From positions 393,610 to 457,609 of the forward strand of contig CAJINV010000023.1 in NCBI GenBank assembly GCA_905178155.1: a DNA stretch of 64,000 nt. Direction: 5' to 3'. Under the pieces are notes generated by a model. The model saw only the letters and a list, made by a program, of their open reading frames with translations, searched no databases and was not told the DNA's origin. The stretch is from Amoebophrya sp. A120 (Eukaryota; Sar; Dinophyceae; Syndiniales; Amoebophryaceae). The translations under genes were made by a program, and so were the position numbers. Every line of letters starts with the position of its first letter. Within the stretch, counting starts at the first letter, position 1. Below are positions 44,401 to 54,200 of the stretch, piece by piece.

Positions 44401-46575
44401 GGCGGCCTCGTCCACAGGTAGTTCTACTGCGTCAACAACTTCATCAAGGAAAGAACAAGGCGCAGCACTTGACTTCCCTGACTTGTGGCTGTGCGCGCAC
44501 CCCGTGGTGCCTTGTCTGTTCTTGGCGCAGGCGCTGCTGTTGATCAACCAGAAGCTGCCGAACCCGCTGGAGAAGAAGCGGCTCTTCCTGCACTTCGGCG
44601 CGCAACTTTTGTACGGGGCTCCCGGCATCGCAAACGAGCACCTGCAGGGGTTGCACTTGCGGCTGGCCGGGTACAATAGCAACCAGGCGCTGGAATGGCT
44701 GATTTGGTCCCAGGACCTACTGTTCGAGAATTGCAACGGCTTCGGCAACCCGAAGGTCCTCGCGGCGAAGTCTTCGGAACAAGTGGCCCAAAAATTCCAG
44801 CACTCCTGGTTCGCATTTGCGTTCGACGGGCACCTGCGTCCCTGGTTCAGTGCGGTGTTCAAGGGCGCAGAGTCGTTGAAGGGAACCATTCTGCGCAAAG
44901 AACTGTTTGAAGAAGAGTGGACGACGGTGAAAACAGTCGTGGACGCGCACAACGAGACCCACGTGATCAAACCGGAGCAGGAAAAGAACCTTCAGAACGC
45001 CACCGCAGGGGATATTCTCCGCGAGTACGCAAGCTTGTTCCGGCTGCCCGATATCCAAGAAAAAAACTGTATTGTGTAGGTGTAAGTCTGCAATGCAAAG
45101 CATGCAACACAGATACACCTGTCATGCTGGCCAGCCGTGAAGTCCTGTTTTCCAATTCCAGTACTAGCTGCGCATGACAGGTTCTTTCTGTCATGCAGAG
45201 CGAATTTGTCATGCTGTCACTTTAAGACAGCTACACTCACACAGTTTTTTTCTTGCATATTCGAGGTGATCACCCCCATGGCACTTTACATTCCGCGGTC
45301 GCGAATATGGAACGCGAACGAAGCCCTGCTGGCGCGCACGGCTGAGAACAAACAGAAAGTGCTGATCGCCCGCAGCCGGTTTTCCAGTCTCTTCAACATC
45401 GTCGGCAACAGCTATTTCCAGGGGGTCAGAAGCATTTTAGAACGGGGCTTGCTACTGAACGAAGGCGATAAGGCGGTTGAGTCTTCTACTTCTAGTGCAA
45501 GTAGTCTGCAGGGAGCTGCTGCATCTTCATCTTCATCCCCGTCCGACTCCCCCGCCGGCGGCGCACATCAAAGTAGAACGGCTGCCGCACTCGACGCACC
45601 CAGAATCCAGGTGGACCATGTAGGGGTGAATTTATGCATTGTGAATATGTCTGGGTCTGGAAGGATGCAACTTCTGATGGTGTTTATTTCGGATTCTAAA
45701 CAGATCTGTGTTGCATGACCAGCAAGAGGAGTCGACTTTGTGTTACGAGGAGAGGGCATTTGTCGTGCAGTATCTATACCCGCCATCAGAAAGCCGCAAA
45801 AAAGCCTGTAATGCTAGGGCATGCATCAAAAACATCATGGGTCATGCAAAATGTGCGCGACAAGTTCCAGACCCAGATATATTTGCACTTGATAGAATTT
45901 GGATTTTTACACCTTCGAGTCCATCACGAAAGATTACGCACTTATCATTGATTCCGGTACGGAAATGATGGGGCGCGCGTTGGTGGAGTTTTACCGTATC
46001 GCGGTCCCGCTGTTGGTGCCGACGAAGCGATGGATGTTTCAGATGCACATGGAAGCGCCGTCCGGTGCCACCGTGTACGGCGTCAACGGGATCGACCCGG
46101 GACCCTGGTTCGAGTCCGGGTGGCAGTTGATGCCCGAGGTAGAGGCGCGGTCACGCATATGAATTGCAGCAAAAGCATCGTAAAACTAGTATAAATTGCA
46201 TGACAAATCTCCTCAGCATTTGTAGAAATGAAATTTGTAATTTGGAGTTACCTTACGAGACCGAGAGAGATTTGTAATGCATAAAAGCAATTAGTACGAG
46301 TGCGATACTTTTGCAGTGCATAGCGCAAGGTCGCCTACGATTACTTTCAGCACTCGGCCATCTACGAGCAGCTCCCCTATCTTTTCCGCTGGGACAGCAT
46401 TGTGCAACTCTGTATTCTTGTAGAGGAGCTGCTGGGCCCGCGAGGGGTTGCCAGCGACTACAAGTACCTGCGCGATGCTAGTCGGGGCATGATCGCACAC
46501 TACGAAACTTGGAGAGGCGTCAACAGTGTACTCCTTCGAGACACCCTGGATCAAGATTGGATGGGAATGCTTTGA
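41466..46575 (+). CDS. Large multi-exon protein, possibly glycosyltransferase-like
   Basis: Exons: 41466-41907, 42167-42202, 42474-42505, 42775-42824, 42983-43204, 43423-43796, 44043-44201, 44364-45051, 45265-45632, 45900-46157, 46328-46575. They sum to 2877 nt, exactly 958 residues plus stop. A basic stretch then hydrophobic VAAPLVYFHLFFA near the start suggests a type II anchor; the start could instead be the ATG at 41544. Visible motifs: LKVAVLGDH in a Rossmann-like setting, FHSWFAFAF-like aromatic runs, LPEVITPMALYIPRS, and the late block DYALIIDSGTEMMGRALVEF, RIAVPLLVP, then WFESGWQLMP. The arrangement recalls GT-B or exostosin-type glycosyltransferases, in which the C-terminal Rossmann half holds the nucleotide-sugar site, but I do not recognise a named family. 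Ten introners, all with frame-restoring TSD pairs. Confidence 0.72.
41908..42161. mobile_element. Introner, family A
   Basis: 254 bp, left TIR variant CAGATATCCCTGGATGTCTG. TSD cacct at 41903-41907 and 42162-42166. Confidence 0.88.
42203..42468. mobile_element. Introner, family A
   Basis: 266 bp. TSD cgagc at 42198-42202 and 42469-42473. The preceding exon is only 36 nt. Confidence 0.9.
42506..42769. mobile_element. Introner, family A
   Basis: 264 bp. TSD gcatt at 42501-42505 and 42770-42774. The preceding exon is only 32 nt. Confidence 0.9.
42825..42977. mobile_element. Introner, family B
   Basis: 153 bp. TSD gacgt at 42820-42824 and 42978-42982. Confidence 0.9.
43205..43417. mobile_element. 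Introner, family C
   Basis: 213 bp, core GAAAAAAGTGTTACAGTTAC. TSD aaact at 43200-43204 and 43418-43422. Confidence 0.9.
43797..44037. mobile_element. Introner, family E
   Basis: 241 bp, starts TATGGAGCTCTCAAACG, ends GAACGCCATA. TSD ctgtg at 43792-43796 and 44038-44042. Confidence 0.9.
44202..44358. mobile_element. Introner, family B
   Basis: 157 bp. TSD acagt at 44197-44201 and 44359-44363. Confidence 0.9.
45052..45259. mobile_element. Introner, family C
   Basis: 208 bp, starts TATCCAAGAAAAAAACTG. TSD cccga/ttcga at 45047-45051 and 45260-45264. Confidence 0.83.
45633..45894. mobile_element. Introner, family A
   Basis: 262 bp. TSD gaatt at 45628-45632 and 45895-45899. Confidence 0.9.
46158..46322. 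mobile_element. Introner, family B
   Basis: 165 bp. TSD acgca/gcgca at 46153-46157 and 46323-46327. Confidence 0.87.
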
Positions 46576-47025
46576 TGGTTTTTGGGCTGAGGAAAGAAGA
46601 AGAACAGCACGGAAGAATTTATACGAGCATTTGCATCGTTCATCTCCTGTCGCACTTATTAACGAAAAATCCCTTTATTTTGATGTTTCTGCGCCGTGTT
46701 CCGTCTCGGTCTCCAAGATCCAACAATTATAGATACATAGGCTTACCCACTTTTGATCATGATGTCCTATCGAATGTCCTAGCAGCTGCCGCTCGTTTTA
46801 TTTGTAATACTATTCAGAGGGCGTGGGCAACAAGCTCCTCTTCCTCGTCCAGCATGGCAACGAAGTAAAGATTCTCGTCCAGAAAGCACGACCACCGCCA
46901 CGATCCTCCCGTAAAAAATACTCCTTAGCTTATTCTCTCGCGGTTTGGGTTCTACTTCTTGGGATCTATAGCAAAAAATCAATCGAAGTGTAGTACTAGT
47001 AAAAAACTCCAACATCCGCGGCAGC
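46576..47025. other. Intergenic region
   Basis: About 450 bases with no introner and no supported gene. Confidence 0.6.
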
Positions 47026-50000
47026 ATGGGGCCGCCTCGTCCGCGGCCTCGTGTGGCGGTGCTATTTCATGGTCTTTTCCACCTTGTGCTCAAGGAGGCG
47101 CCGGACCCGGATGGTCTCCGCGGTCTCGCGTTAACCCCTGGCATGTTGCGCGATGTTGCAAGGCGCGTCCGGCGCTTTGTAATCGAGCCAAACCAGGAAG
47201 TATCAAATGCAAAAGTGTCTGGGTCTGGGAGGTTGCCAGGTTTGTCATGCATATTTTGCGTGACTCAGGATGTCTGTAATGCATGATCTAGCAGGACATA
47301 TTTTTAGAGGCCTTCCTGATGCCTATCCCGCATGACAAATGCCCTCCTCGCGTAGTACAAACTAGGCTCCTCTTGCTGGTCATGCAATACATAATTTTTT
47401 AGAGTCCACAGTTAGCATCACAAGTTCTAACCTTCCAGACCCAGACATATTTGCAATGCATAGGAAGACTTCGCATTTGACATTTTTGCCTCGACGTGGA
47501 GCTGTATCAAATGTAAAAATGTCTGGGTCTGGAAGAATGCAACTTGTGATGCTGCCTTTCGATTCCAAAAAAATCTGTATTGCTTGAGCAGCAAAGGGAA
47601 TTTAATTTTTGCTACGCGGAGAGGGCATTTCTCATGCGGAATAGGCATCAAGAAGCCCTCAAAAAATCTGTGATGCTAAGGCACGCATCACAGACGTCAT
47701 GGCTCATGCAAAACGTGCATGACAAGTCTCAAAATTTTCCAGACCCAGACATTTTTACATTTGATAAGCTGGGAGTCAACGTCAATAACCTCGGCGAAAA
47801 TATTCAAAGACTACCCAACTCCATCAAGTGGGGCTCTGCCAGCCTGGATGACAGAGGAAACTGCACACAACGGCAGCACCACAGCCACAGCTCCGAAGAT
47901 GTTGAACGGGACATCAGCTGCGACGGAGGGACTTTTGCGGCAGATCTTCTCGGAGGCATTTCTACAACAACCTCCGAAGGGGGCTGATCATGAGCAGGAC
48001 GATGAACAAGGGAACCCCAAAGTTGTTCTATCGAGCTCGAAGGCCGCCGCGGCCACCTCCTCCGGGAAAAACTATAATTCCAGCATGATCAATCTGGTTG
48101 ATATCTCTGTCGCGCCCTATCCGCGGGAGTATCTTGGGCGGAAAAAAGTGCACAGTCCCCTGTATCAAATGCAAATTTGTCTGGGTCTGGAAGAACGCAG
48201 ATTTTTGTCATGCTCATTTTGCATGACACAGAAGGTCTGTCATGGAAGCTTTAGAATTACAGATTTCGCTGCCTATGCATGAGAGATTCGCGTGTGTTGT
48301 GAAATGCGCATCACAAGTTCGCATCCTTCCCGGCCCAGACATATTTGCAATGCAGACCCTGCTGGACCGGTTTATGCTTCTGGAAAACTACATGCGTCCG
48401 GGTCAGATCATCTCGCTGGCAAGAGGGGTGGCCATGATGGAAAGGCACATAATGAAGAAGAAGAAGATGGACCTGCAAGATGATGAGCCAGGTAGTGTTC
48501 TGGCACGACCACCAGGGTTTGCAACTACAACAGCATCCAGTAGCCGCCAAGACTACTACGATTTTGTGCTGGCGACGCGATTCGATCAGGTTTTTTATCG
48601 CCCTTTCCGGTTGAGTATGAACTGCAAGAGCAACATACTAGGAGTCATTGCATCACAAATTGGCTGACGAGCATTTACAAATACAAATGAAATTTGTATT
48701 TATGCCGTTTTACCTGCTTACTAAGGAGATTTTTCATGCATAACAGCAATTGCGATGAGTGCGATACTACTTTTGCAGTAGAGCATATTGAGTCATTTGT
48801 CCAAGGAGTTTTTCTACGTCTCAAACTGGTGCGACTTTGACTCAAAGTGGACCAGCAGTACTAGTGGTCGCAGAAAGACGAACTCTGCTTCAGAAGGTGA
48901 CGCTGTTCCCCTGCAAGAAGAACTACCAGAACGACACACTTCCGCACAACTAATAGAGGACCACGAAAAGGAACTGCCGCAACTGGAAATTTTTCCGGCC
49001 ACGGGCCCGCCGTCTCGTTTTGAGCGGGCCTGGGTGGGCGTGCCAGACACCTACTTATTGGCGTCGTGGGACAAAATGAAGAAATTTGTCTCCAACTTTT
49101 TCTCCGACCTATGAACTGCAAAATCTGTATCGTACTCGTAGTCGTACTAATCCATTGCAGTTATGCATTACAAATCTTTCGCTTGAGGTAAATCCGCATT
49201 ACAAAGTTTTTTTCTCATGCTGATTGAATTTGTAATGCGTTTCTACGAGTACGATACTTTTGCCATTCATATGACCTTTTCGCCGGCAAATTTTCCTCCT
49301 GGACCGCGAACCATATGACCCGCTCAAACGTTACAATCTCAAACGTTACAATAGAATCTGAGATTTGTCTTGCATGATCAACATGACAGACTCGCAGAGC
49401 GTTCTACTTTCTGCAATACAAATTTCGCCAGATTGTAGTGGGGTTTGGGGCTCCGGAACTTGTCATGCGCAATCCTACAAGAGTTTGCTAGATCAAGCAA
49501 TTCTGCATCACAGATTTCCATATTCTATTGTAACAGTTGAGATTGTAACAGCTGAGCGCGTTATAAACCACGGAACGGTTTTCTCCCGGCTGGCCCTTTT
49601 GGAGCTGAAGGTCGCTCGGTACCAAGTTTTCGAGTTCGATAATCTCGTCTACCGCCACCATTATTTTCTGTATCACGGACTACGAAAACTACAACTGTCG
49701 CATGATGAAAGAAGTACTAAACAAGCAACAAACGATATCCTGAGAAAAGACGTCTTGTTCACCCTAGAGTTGCAATGCAAATCTGCATGCCGAAAAAGTT
49801 TCTCATGCGGAGCCCCATGAAAAGCATTTTCTAGTCCAGTTTTGGAATTTGTCATGCTAGAATCAGCATTATGTGCTAGATCTGTGATGCTGCTGAACTA
49901 GCTAAACAGGACTACACAACTATAATGAGGGGAAAACTGTCATGCGAAACAACCAAAGCTGGCTGATTTGTCTAGCAGATTTCCCATCTTGACTATGGTG

Positions 50001-51233
50001 TGGGGACGTTTATTTTCCACAGGATAAACGACACGCACGGGCAAGAAGATGCGACCACCACTTTCAACGGCATTAACCCCTTTGCCGGGGATTTGCCTGG
50101 AGACCCAGACCCCCCACATTTCGCCACAAGTAGACTTCAACATTTTTTCCCGGGCGGGGCGAGGAATGCAACTCCGTCGGCCCACCGCGGGTCTTCAACC
50201 CTTTCGGCTCTTACGCAGAGAGCAGATGAAAGAACAGTCAGTTCCTCAGGACGTGAGATGGTGACCACGGAGCACAGCACTGCTCTCGAAGAAGAAGAAC
50301 GGACACCGGCCAAGCATGAAGTAAAGGCCGCCGAGAAAAGGAGAGCACGACTGCACAACAGTTTAGTGCAAGCCTCTGGCTTCTTCAATAAACTTGTGCG
50401 CGGCCGGCGGTTGTTTCGCGACGGACGCGGCGTTCGGAGATTTTCGCCCTACTGGCCCGGGTATGTGTTTTCAAAGTGCGGAAGAACAAGAACGGAAGAT
50501 GCCGCACGAGAACCGGAAAGTTTAATCTCTGAACTCAAGAATGAACAAGTAGTTGATGATATGCAAGAAAAAAACTGTGTAAGTGTAACTCTGTAATGCA
50601 GAATATGCAACAGAGTTACGCCTGTCATGCCAGACAGCCATGATGTCCTCTTTTCATGTGTGTTTTCCCTTACAAGCCGTGCATAACAGATTTTCTCTGT
50701 CATGTAGAGCAAATTTGTGATGCTGGCAACCAAAGAAAGTTACACTAACACAGTTTTTTTCTTGGATAGATGATGTACAACCACCTGCAGCAAGAAATCA
50801 TAAACCAGATGGAAAAATCATTCAGCGCCTGGAATACGTTATCAAATGTAAAAATGTCTGGGTCTGGAAGAGAGCACTTTTGTCATGCTTGTCTGGCATG
50901 ACTCTCAAATCTGTCATGCACGTTACTTACCCAAGAGCACAGTTTTTCTGTCATGCAGAAACGCAGTCTGTCATGCAGAATAGGCATCACCTAGAAGCTC
51001 AGAAACTTGTCATGCTGAGCCAGCACTTGTGGCCTCCTCATGATACGCCACCCAGCATCACAAGTTTCCAGACCCAGACATTTTTACATTTGATATACGT
51101 GGACCGTCTCTACCACAGCGACATTGCTGTGCCGGAGTCCCTCGCTTTGTCAGGTCTGCAGTTGAAAGAGTTTTTGTCGAGGAGTATGAAGATCGAGCAG
51201 CAGGAAGACCAGGACCACAGAATCATGTTATAA
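47026..51233 (+). CDS. Glycosyltransferase-like protein (10 exons)
   Basis: Exons: 47026-47200, 47468-47504, 47772-48162, 48362-48615, 48793-49109, 49277-49313, 49571-49735, 50032-50559, 50774-50839, 51101-51233. They sum to 2103 nt, exactly 700 residues plus stop. The protein opens with PRVAVLFHGLFH and FAFDIFASTW, the strand pair typical of small glycosyltransferase-like families (VAV..xG..R, then D-I-F-x-x-T-W). It later has YYDFVLATRFDQVFYRPF, parallel to FDWVLFTRPDLFLQPL in the 26996-31896 gene, so the two are probably distant relatives. The late part is Ser/Glu-rich and unrecognised. The stop TAA overlaps the ATG of the next frame (TAATG at 51231-51235), so the two ORFs may be translationally coupled, or one gene broken by a frameshift. 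Start chosen as the first ATG of the exon. Confidence 0.75.
47201..47462. mobile_element. Introner, family A
   Basis: 262 bp. TSD ggaag at 47196-47200 and 47463-47467. Confidence 0.9.
47505..47766. mobile_element. Introner, family A
   Basis: 262 bp. TSD agctg at 47500-47504 and 47767-47771. Confidence 0.92.
48163..48356. mobile_element. Introner, family A, short
   Basis: 194 bp, right end GCAATGCAGA. TSD ccctg at 48158-48162 and 48357-48361. Confidence 0.85.
48616..48787. mobile_element. Introner, family B
   Basis: 172 bp. TSD ttgag at 48611-48615 and 48788-48792. Confidence 0.88.
49110..49271. mobile_element. Introner, family B
   Basis: 162 bp. TSD cgacc/tgacc at 49105-49109 and 49272-49276. 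Confidence 0.86.
49314..49565. mobile_element. Introner, family E
   Basis: 252 bp, starts TATGACCCGCTCAAACG, ends GCGCGTTATA. TSD aacca at 49309-49313 and 49566-49570. Confidence 0.88.
49736..50026. mobile_element. Introner, family F
   Basis: 291 bp, starts TATCCTGAGAAAAGACGTC, ends CCACAGGATA. TSD aacga at 49731-49735 and 50027-50031. Confidence 0.87.
50560..50768. mobile_element. Introner, family C
   Basis: 209 bp. TSD gatga at 50555-50559 and 50769-50773. Confidence 0.9.
50840..51095. mobile_element. Introner, family A
   Basis: 256 bp. TSD tacgt at 50835-50839 and 51096-51100. Confidence 0.92.
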
Positions 51234-54200
51234 TGCCTTCGCTCTCGTCTTGCAGCAGCCTGCCTTCAAAGTGCGACCGTGCGGTGTCCGCTGGACTCAG
51301 CAAAGTCGCTTGCCTCACGATACTGCGCAGCGTAACTTTTCCACACTGCGGCCAGCTGGAAGGGGAAGAAGTAGCCAATGATCCGGCGTCTGCGACGGAG
51401 GATGAAAATATAAATGAGGCACTGCGTTCAAAAATATTCCCCGTGGCCTCTTCCATGATTGCTGTTGTGCATCCAGCACTTCGCCCGCAGGGCTCCTGTG
51501 CACCGGCCAGCGAGGAAAGTAACGGCGCCGCCTGCTATATGCAAGAAAAAACAAACTATGTGAGTGTAAGTCTGTGATGCAGAAAGTGCAAAACTGTTAC
51601 ACTTGTCATGCTGGGTCTGCGTCAGAGGCTACTTTCACACGTGTTTCCACGTGCTAGCTGCGCATGACAGGTTTTCCCTGCAATGCAAAGCGAGTTGTGA
51701 TGCTATTCTCGCTACAGAGTTACACTTACACAGTTTTTTCCTGGATATGCTATGATCAACATGTTGGGCGTGACGGTAGTATAGCTGTCCCGTGGCGCAT
51801 CGAGGTTTCTCCTCGTTCACCAAGTACCGACTTCTGGACAAGCCGTGGTCAATTACACAGCAGCCTGTTATCAGTGTTAAGATTGCAAAGCTTTCTCCGA
51901 ACAAGGGCTTTGAGAAACCAAACCGCGACGCTAGCGCTGGCACCTCTCTATCAACTGCAAAAATGTCTGGGTCTGGAACAAAGCAACTTGTCATGCTGTT
52001 TTTGGACTCGAAAAGAATTTGTATTGCATGACCAGCAAGAGGGGTACAATCTGTGCTACACGGACAGGGCATTTCTCACGCGGAAGGTGCATCTGAAAGC
52101 CCTCTAAAAGTCTGCGATGCTAGGTCATGCATTACAGGCATCAGGGGTCATGAGAAATATGCATGACAGACCTTGCATTCTTCCGGACCCAGACAACATT
52201 TTTGCATTTGATACTCAGTTCGAGCCTGCAGCTGTGCGGCCTACAATTACAACTCGTGGCAGCTTTTATGGTTTCCGCGCAGATGAAGTCGACGAGGGGG
52301 CCAATGAGAACGTGAAGATGCTGGTGAACGCTTCTACTACACAAAGTTTTAAAATAGGGCACAACTCCGTTGAAAATTATGCGCAACAACTCCTGCAGCC
52401 GGCTCCTCCTCTTTTCCTTACCAATCTGGCCACACCGCACCACTGGGCTCTCACGACCTTTTCACTGACGGAGTACTTCCCGTTTTTGTCGGTGGAGTAT
52501 TTTGTTCTGGTGGAACTAGTAGGCGCCATAGTAGAGCACGTGTGGTACCGTCCAGCTCATCCCTTCAAAATGGTGGAGGGATCATGCGAAGCACAGGAGG
52601 AAGACGCGACGGTGACGACGACGAGACGAGCCCCTGCTGGGCATGATGAGGTAGATCTTCAAGGAATAAATTTCACCGCCCGGCGTGGTCGGCCACGGCG
52701 GTCGGTTATCAAAAGCAAAAATCCCCCCTCCCCATATCGAAAAGGTATGTTTCCGAAAATTTGTGCTGCTGATTTGAGGTCTCAAATCGCATTTGTATTG
52801 CAAGAAGACAAGGGCAGAAGCTTCCGCCCCACTATGGAAGCGATTTGTCATGCTGCTGGGTCTAAAGGGGAGCCGCTTGCCATGCTGAACAACTAGACGC
52901 ATACGCCCCTACCTAGCCTGGGGATCTGACTGCAATGCTTTCCTGCAATACAAACCTGATTTGTGTACTCAAATCCAGCGTCAGACATTTCCTTTCGATA
53001 TGGGGAGGGGGGATTTTTCATTTTGATATCGGTAGCTTCTTACTCTTTCATCGCCCAGCAGCTACTTCGCTTGCTTATCGACTGTGCAAAAGTATCAGTT
53101 ACTCGTACTACTTGCAGACATGCATGACAAATCGCCTTCCTTAGCTAAAACAGCATTACAAATTTCGTCTGTCATGCAGCTAAGGAAATTTGTATTTATG
53201 CAATTTATACGTGGAAGTCCGATGCTTTTGCTTTTCATATTGCTTTTTCCAGAACAACTCAGCCAGGCAGAATTCGCTTGTTTCTACAGCGTATCAACTG
53301 TAAAAATGTCTGGGTCTGGAAGATTGCCAGGTTTGTCATGCATATTTCTCATGATCCACGATGCCTGTAATGCATGACCTAGCATCACAGACTTTTAGAG
53401 GGCTTCCTGATGCACCTTTCGCATGAGAAATGCCCTCTCCGTGTAACACAAACCGGACCTCTCTTTCTGGTCATGCAATACAAATTTTTTTAGAGTCCAA
53501 AATCAGCATGACAAGTTGCATTCTTCCAGACCCAGACATTTTTAAATTTGATACAGCGGCGAGGTGGCTCTTCAACAAGGTTCAACGAGGACTACAGACG
53601 TGGACAACGCTGCATATGGCGTTCTCAAATGTTACACTCTCGAACGGTTACATGGATTTGTCATGCAAAACTAGCTGAAGCCGCTACATAATCAAGCGGC
53701 TACGCATGACAAATTTCCGGAGGGCTAAAGAGCATGTAAATATGTGCGGAATTTGTAATGCAAAAGGAGCAATCTTCCCCCTTTCACTTTTGCCGTTCTT
53801 GCATTACAAAGTCGCGTACCTGTTGAGAATGTAACATTTCAGAACTCCATACTGCAGAGCCTTGGAGTTTGGCTCTTCAACAAGGTTCAACGAGGACTAC
53901 CGACGTGGATTTCATAAGACCCAACCAGGGAGACGCGACGGTGACGACGACGAGACGAGCCCCTGCTGGGCATGATGAGGTAGATCTTCAAGGAATAAAT
54001 TTCACCGCCCGGCGTGGTCGGCCACGGCGGTCGGTTATCAAAAGCAAAAATCCCCCCTCCCCATATCGAAAAGGTATGTTTCCGAAAATTTGTGCTGCTG
54101 ATTTGAGGTCTCAAATCGCATTTGTATTGCAAGAAGACAAGGGCAGAAGCTTCCGCCCCACTATGGAAGCGATTTGTCATGCTGCTGGGTCTAAAGGGGA

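Larger units (their letters stand above)
52603..53289 (+). repeat. Tandem duplication, copy 1
   Basis: Matches 53932-54618 with almost no changes (one seen: acgtggaag versus acgtagaag). It contains two complete introners and three exon pieces, so the duplication happened after those insertions. Confidence 0.93.
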
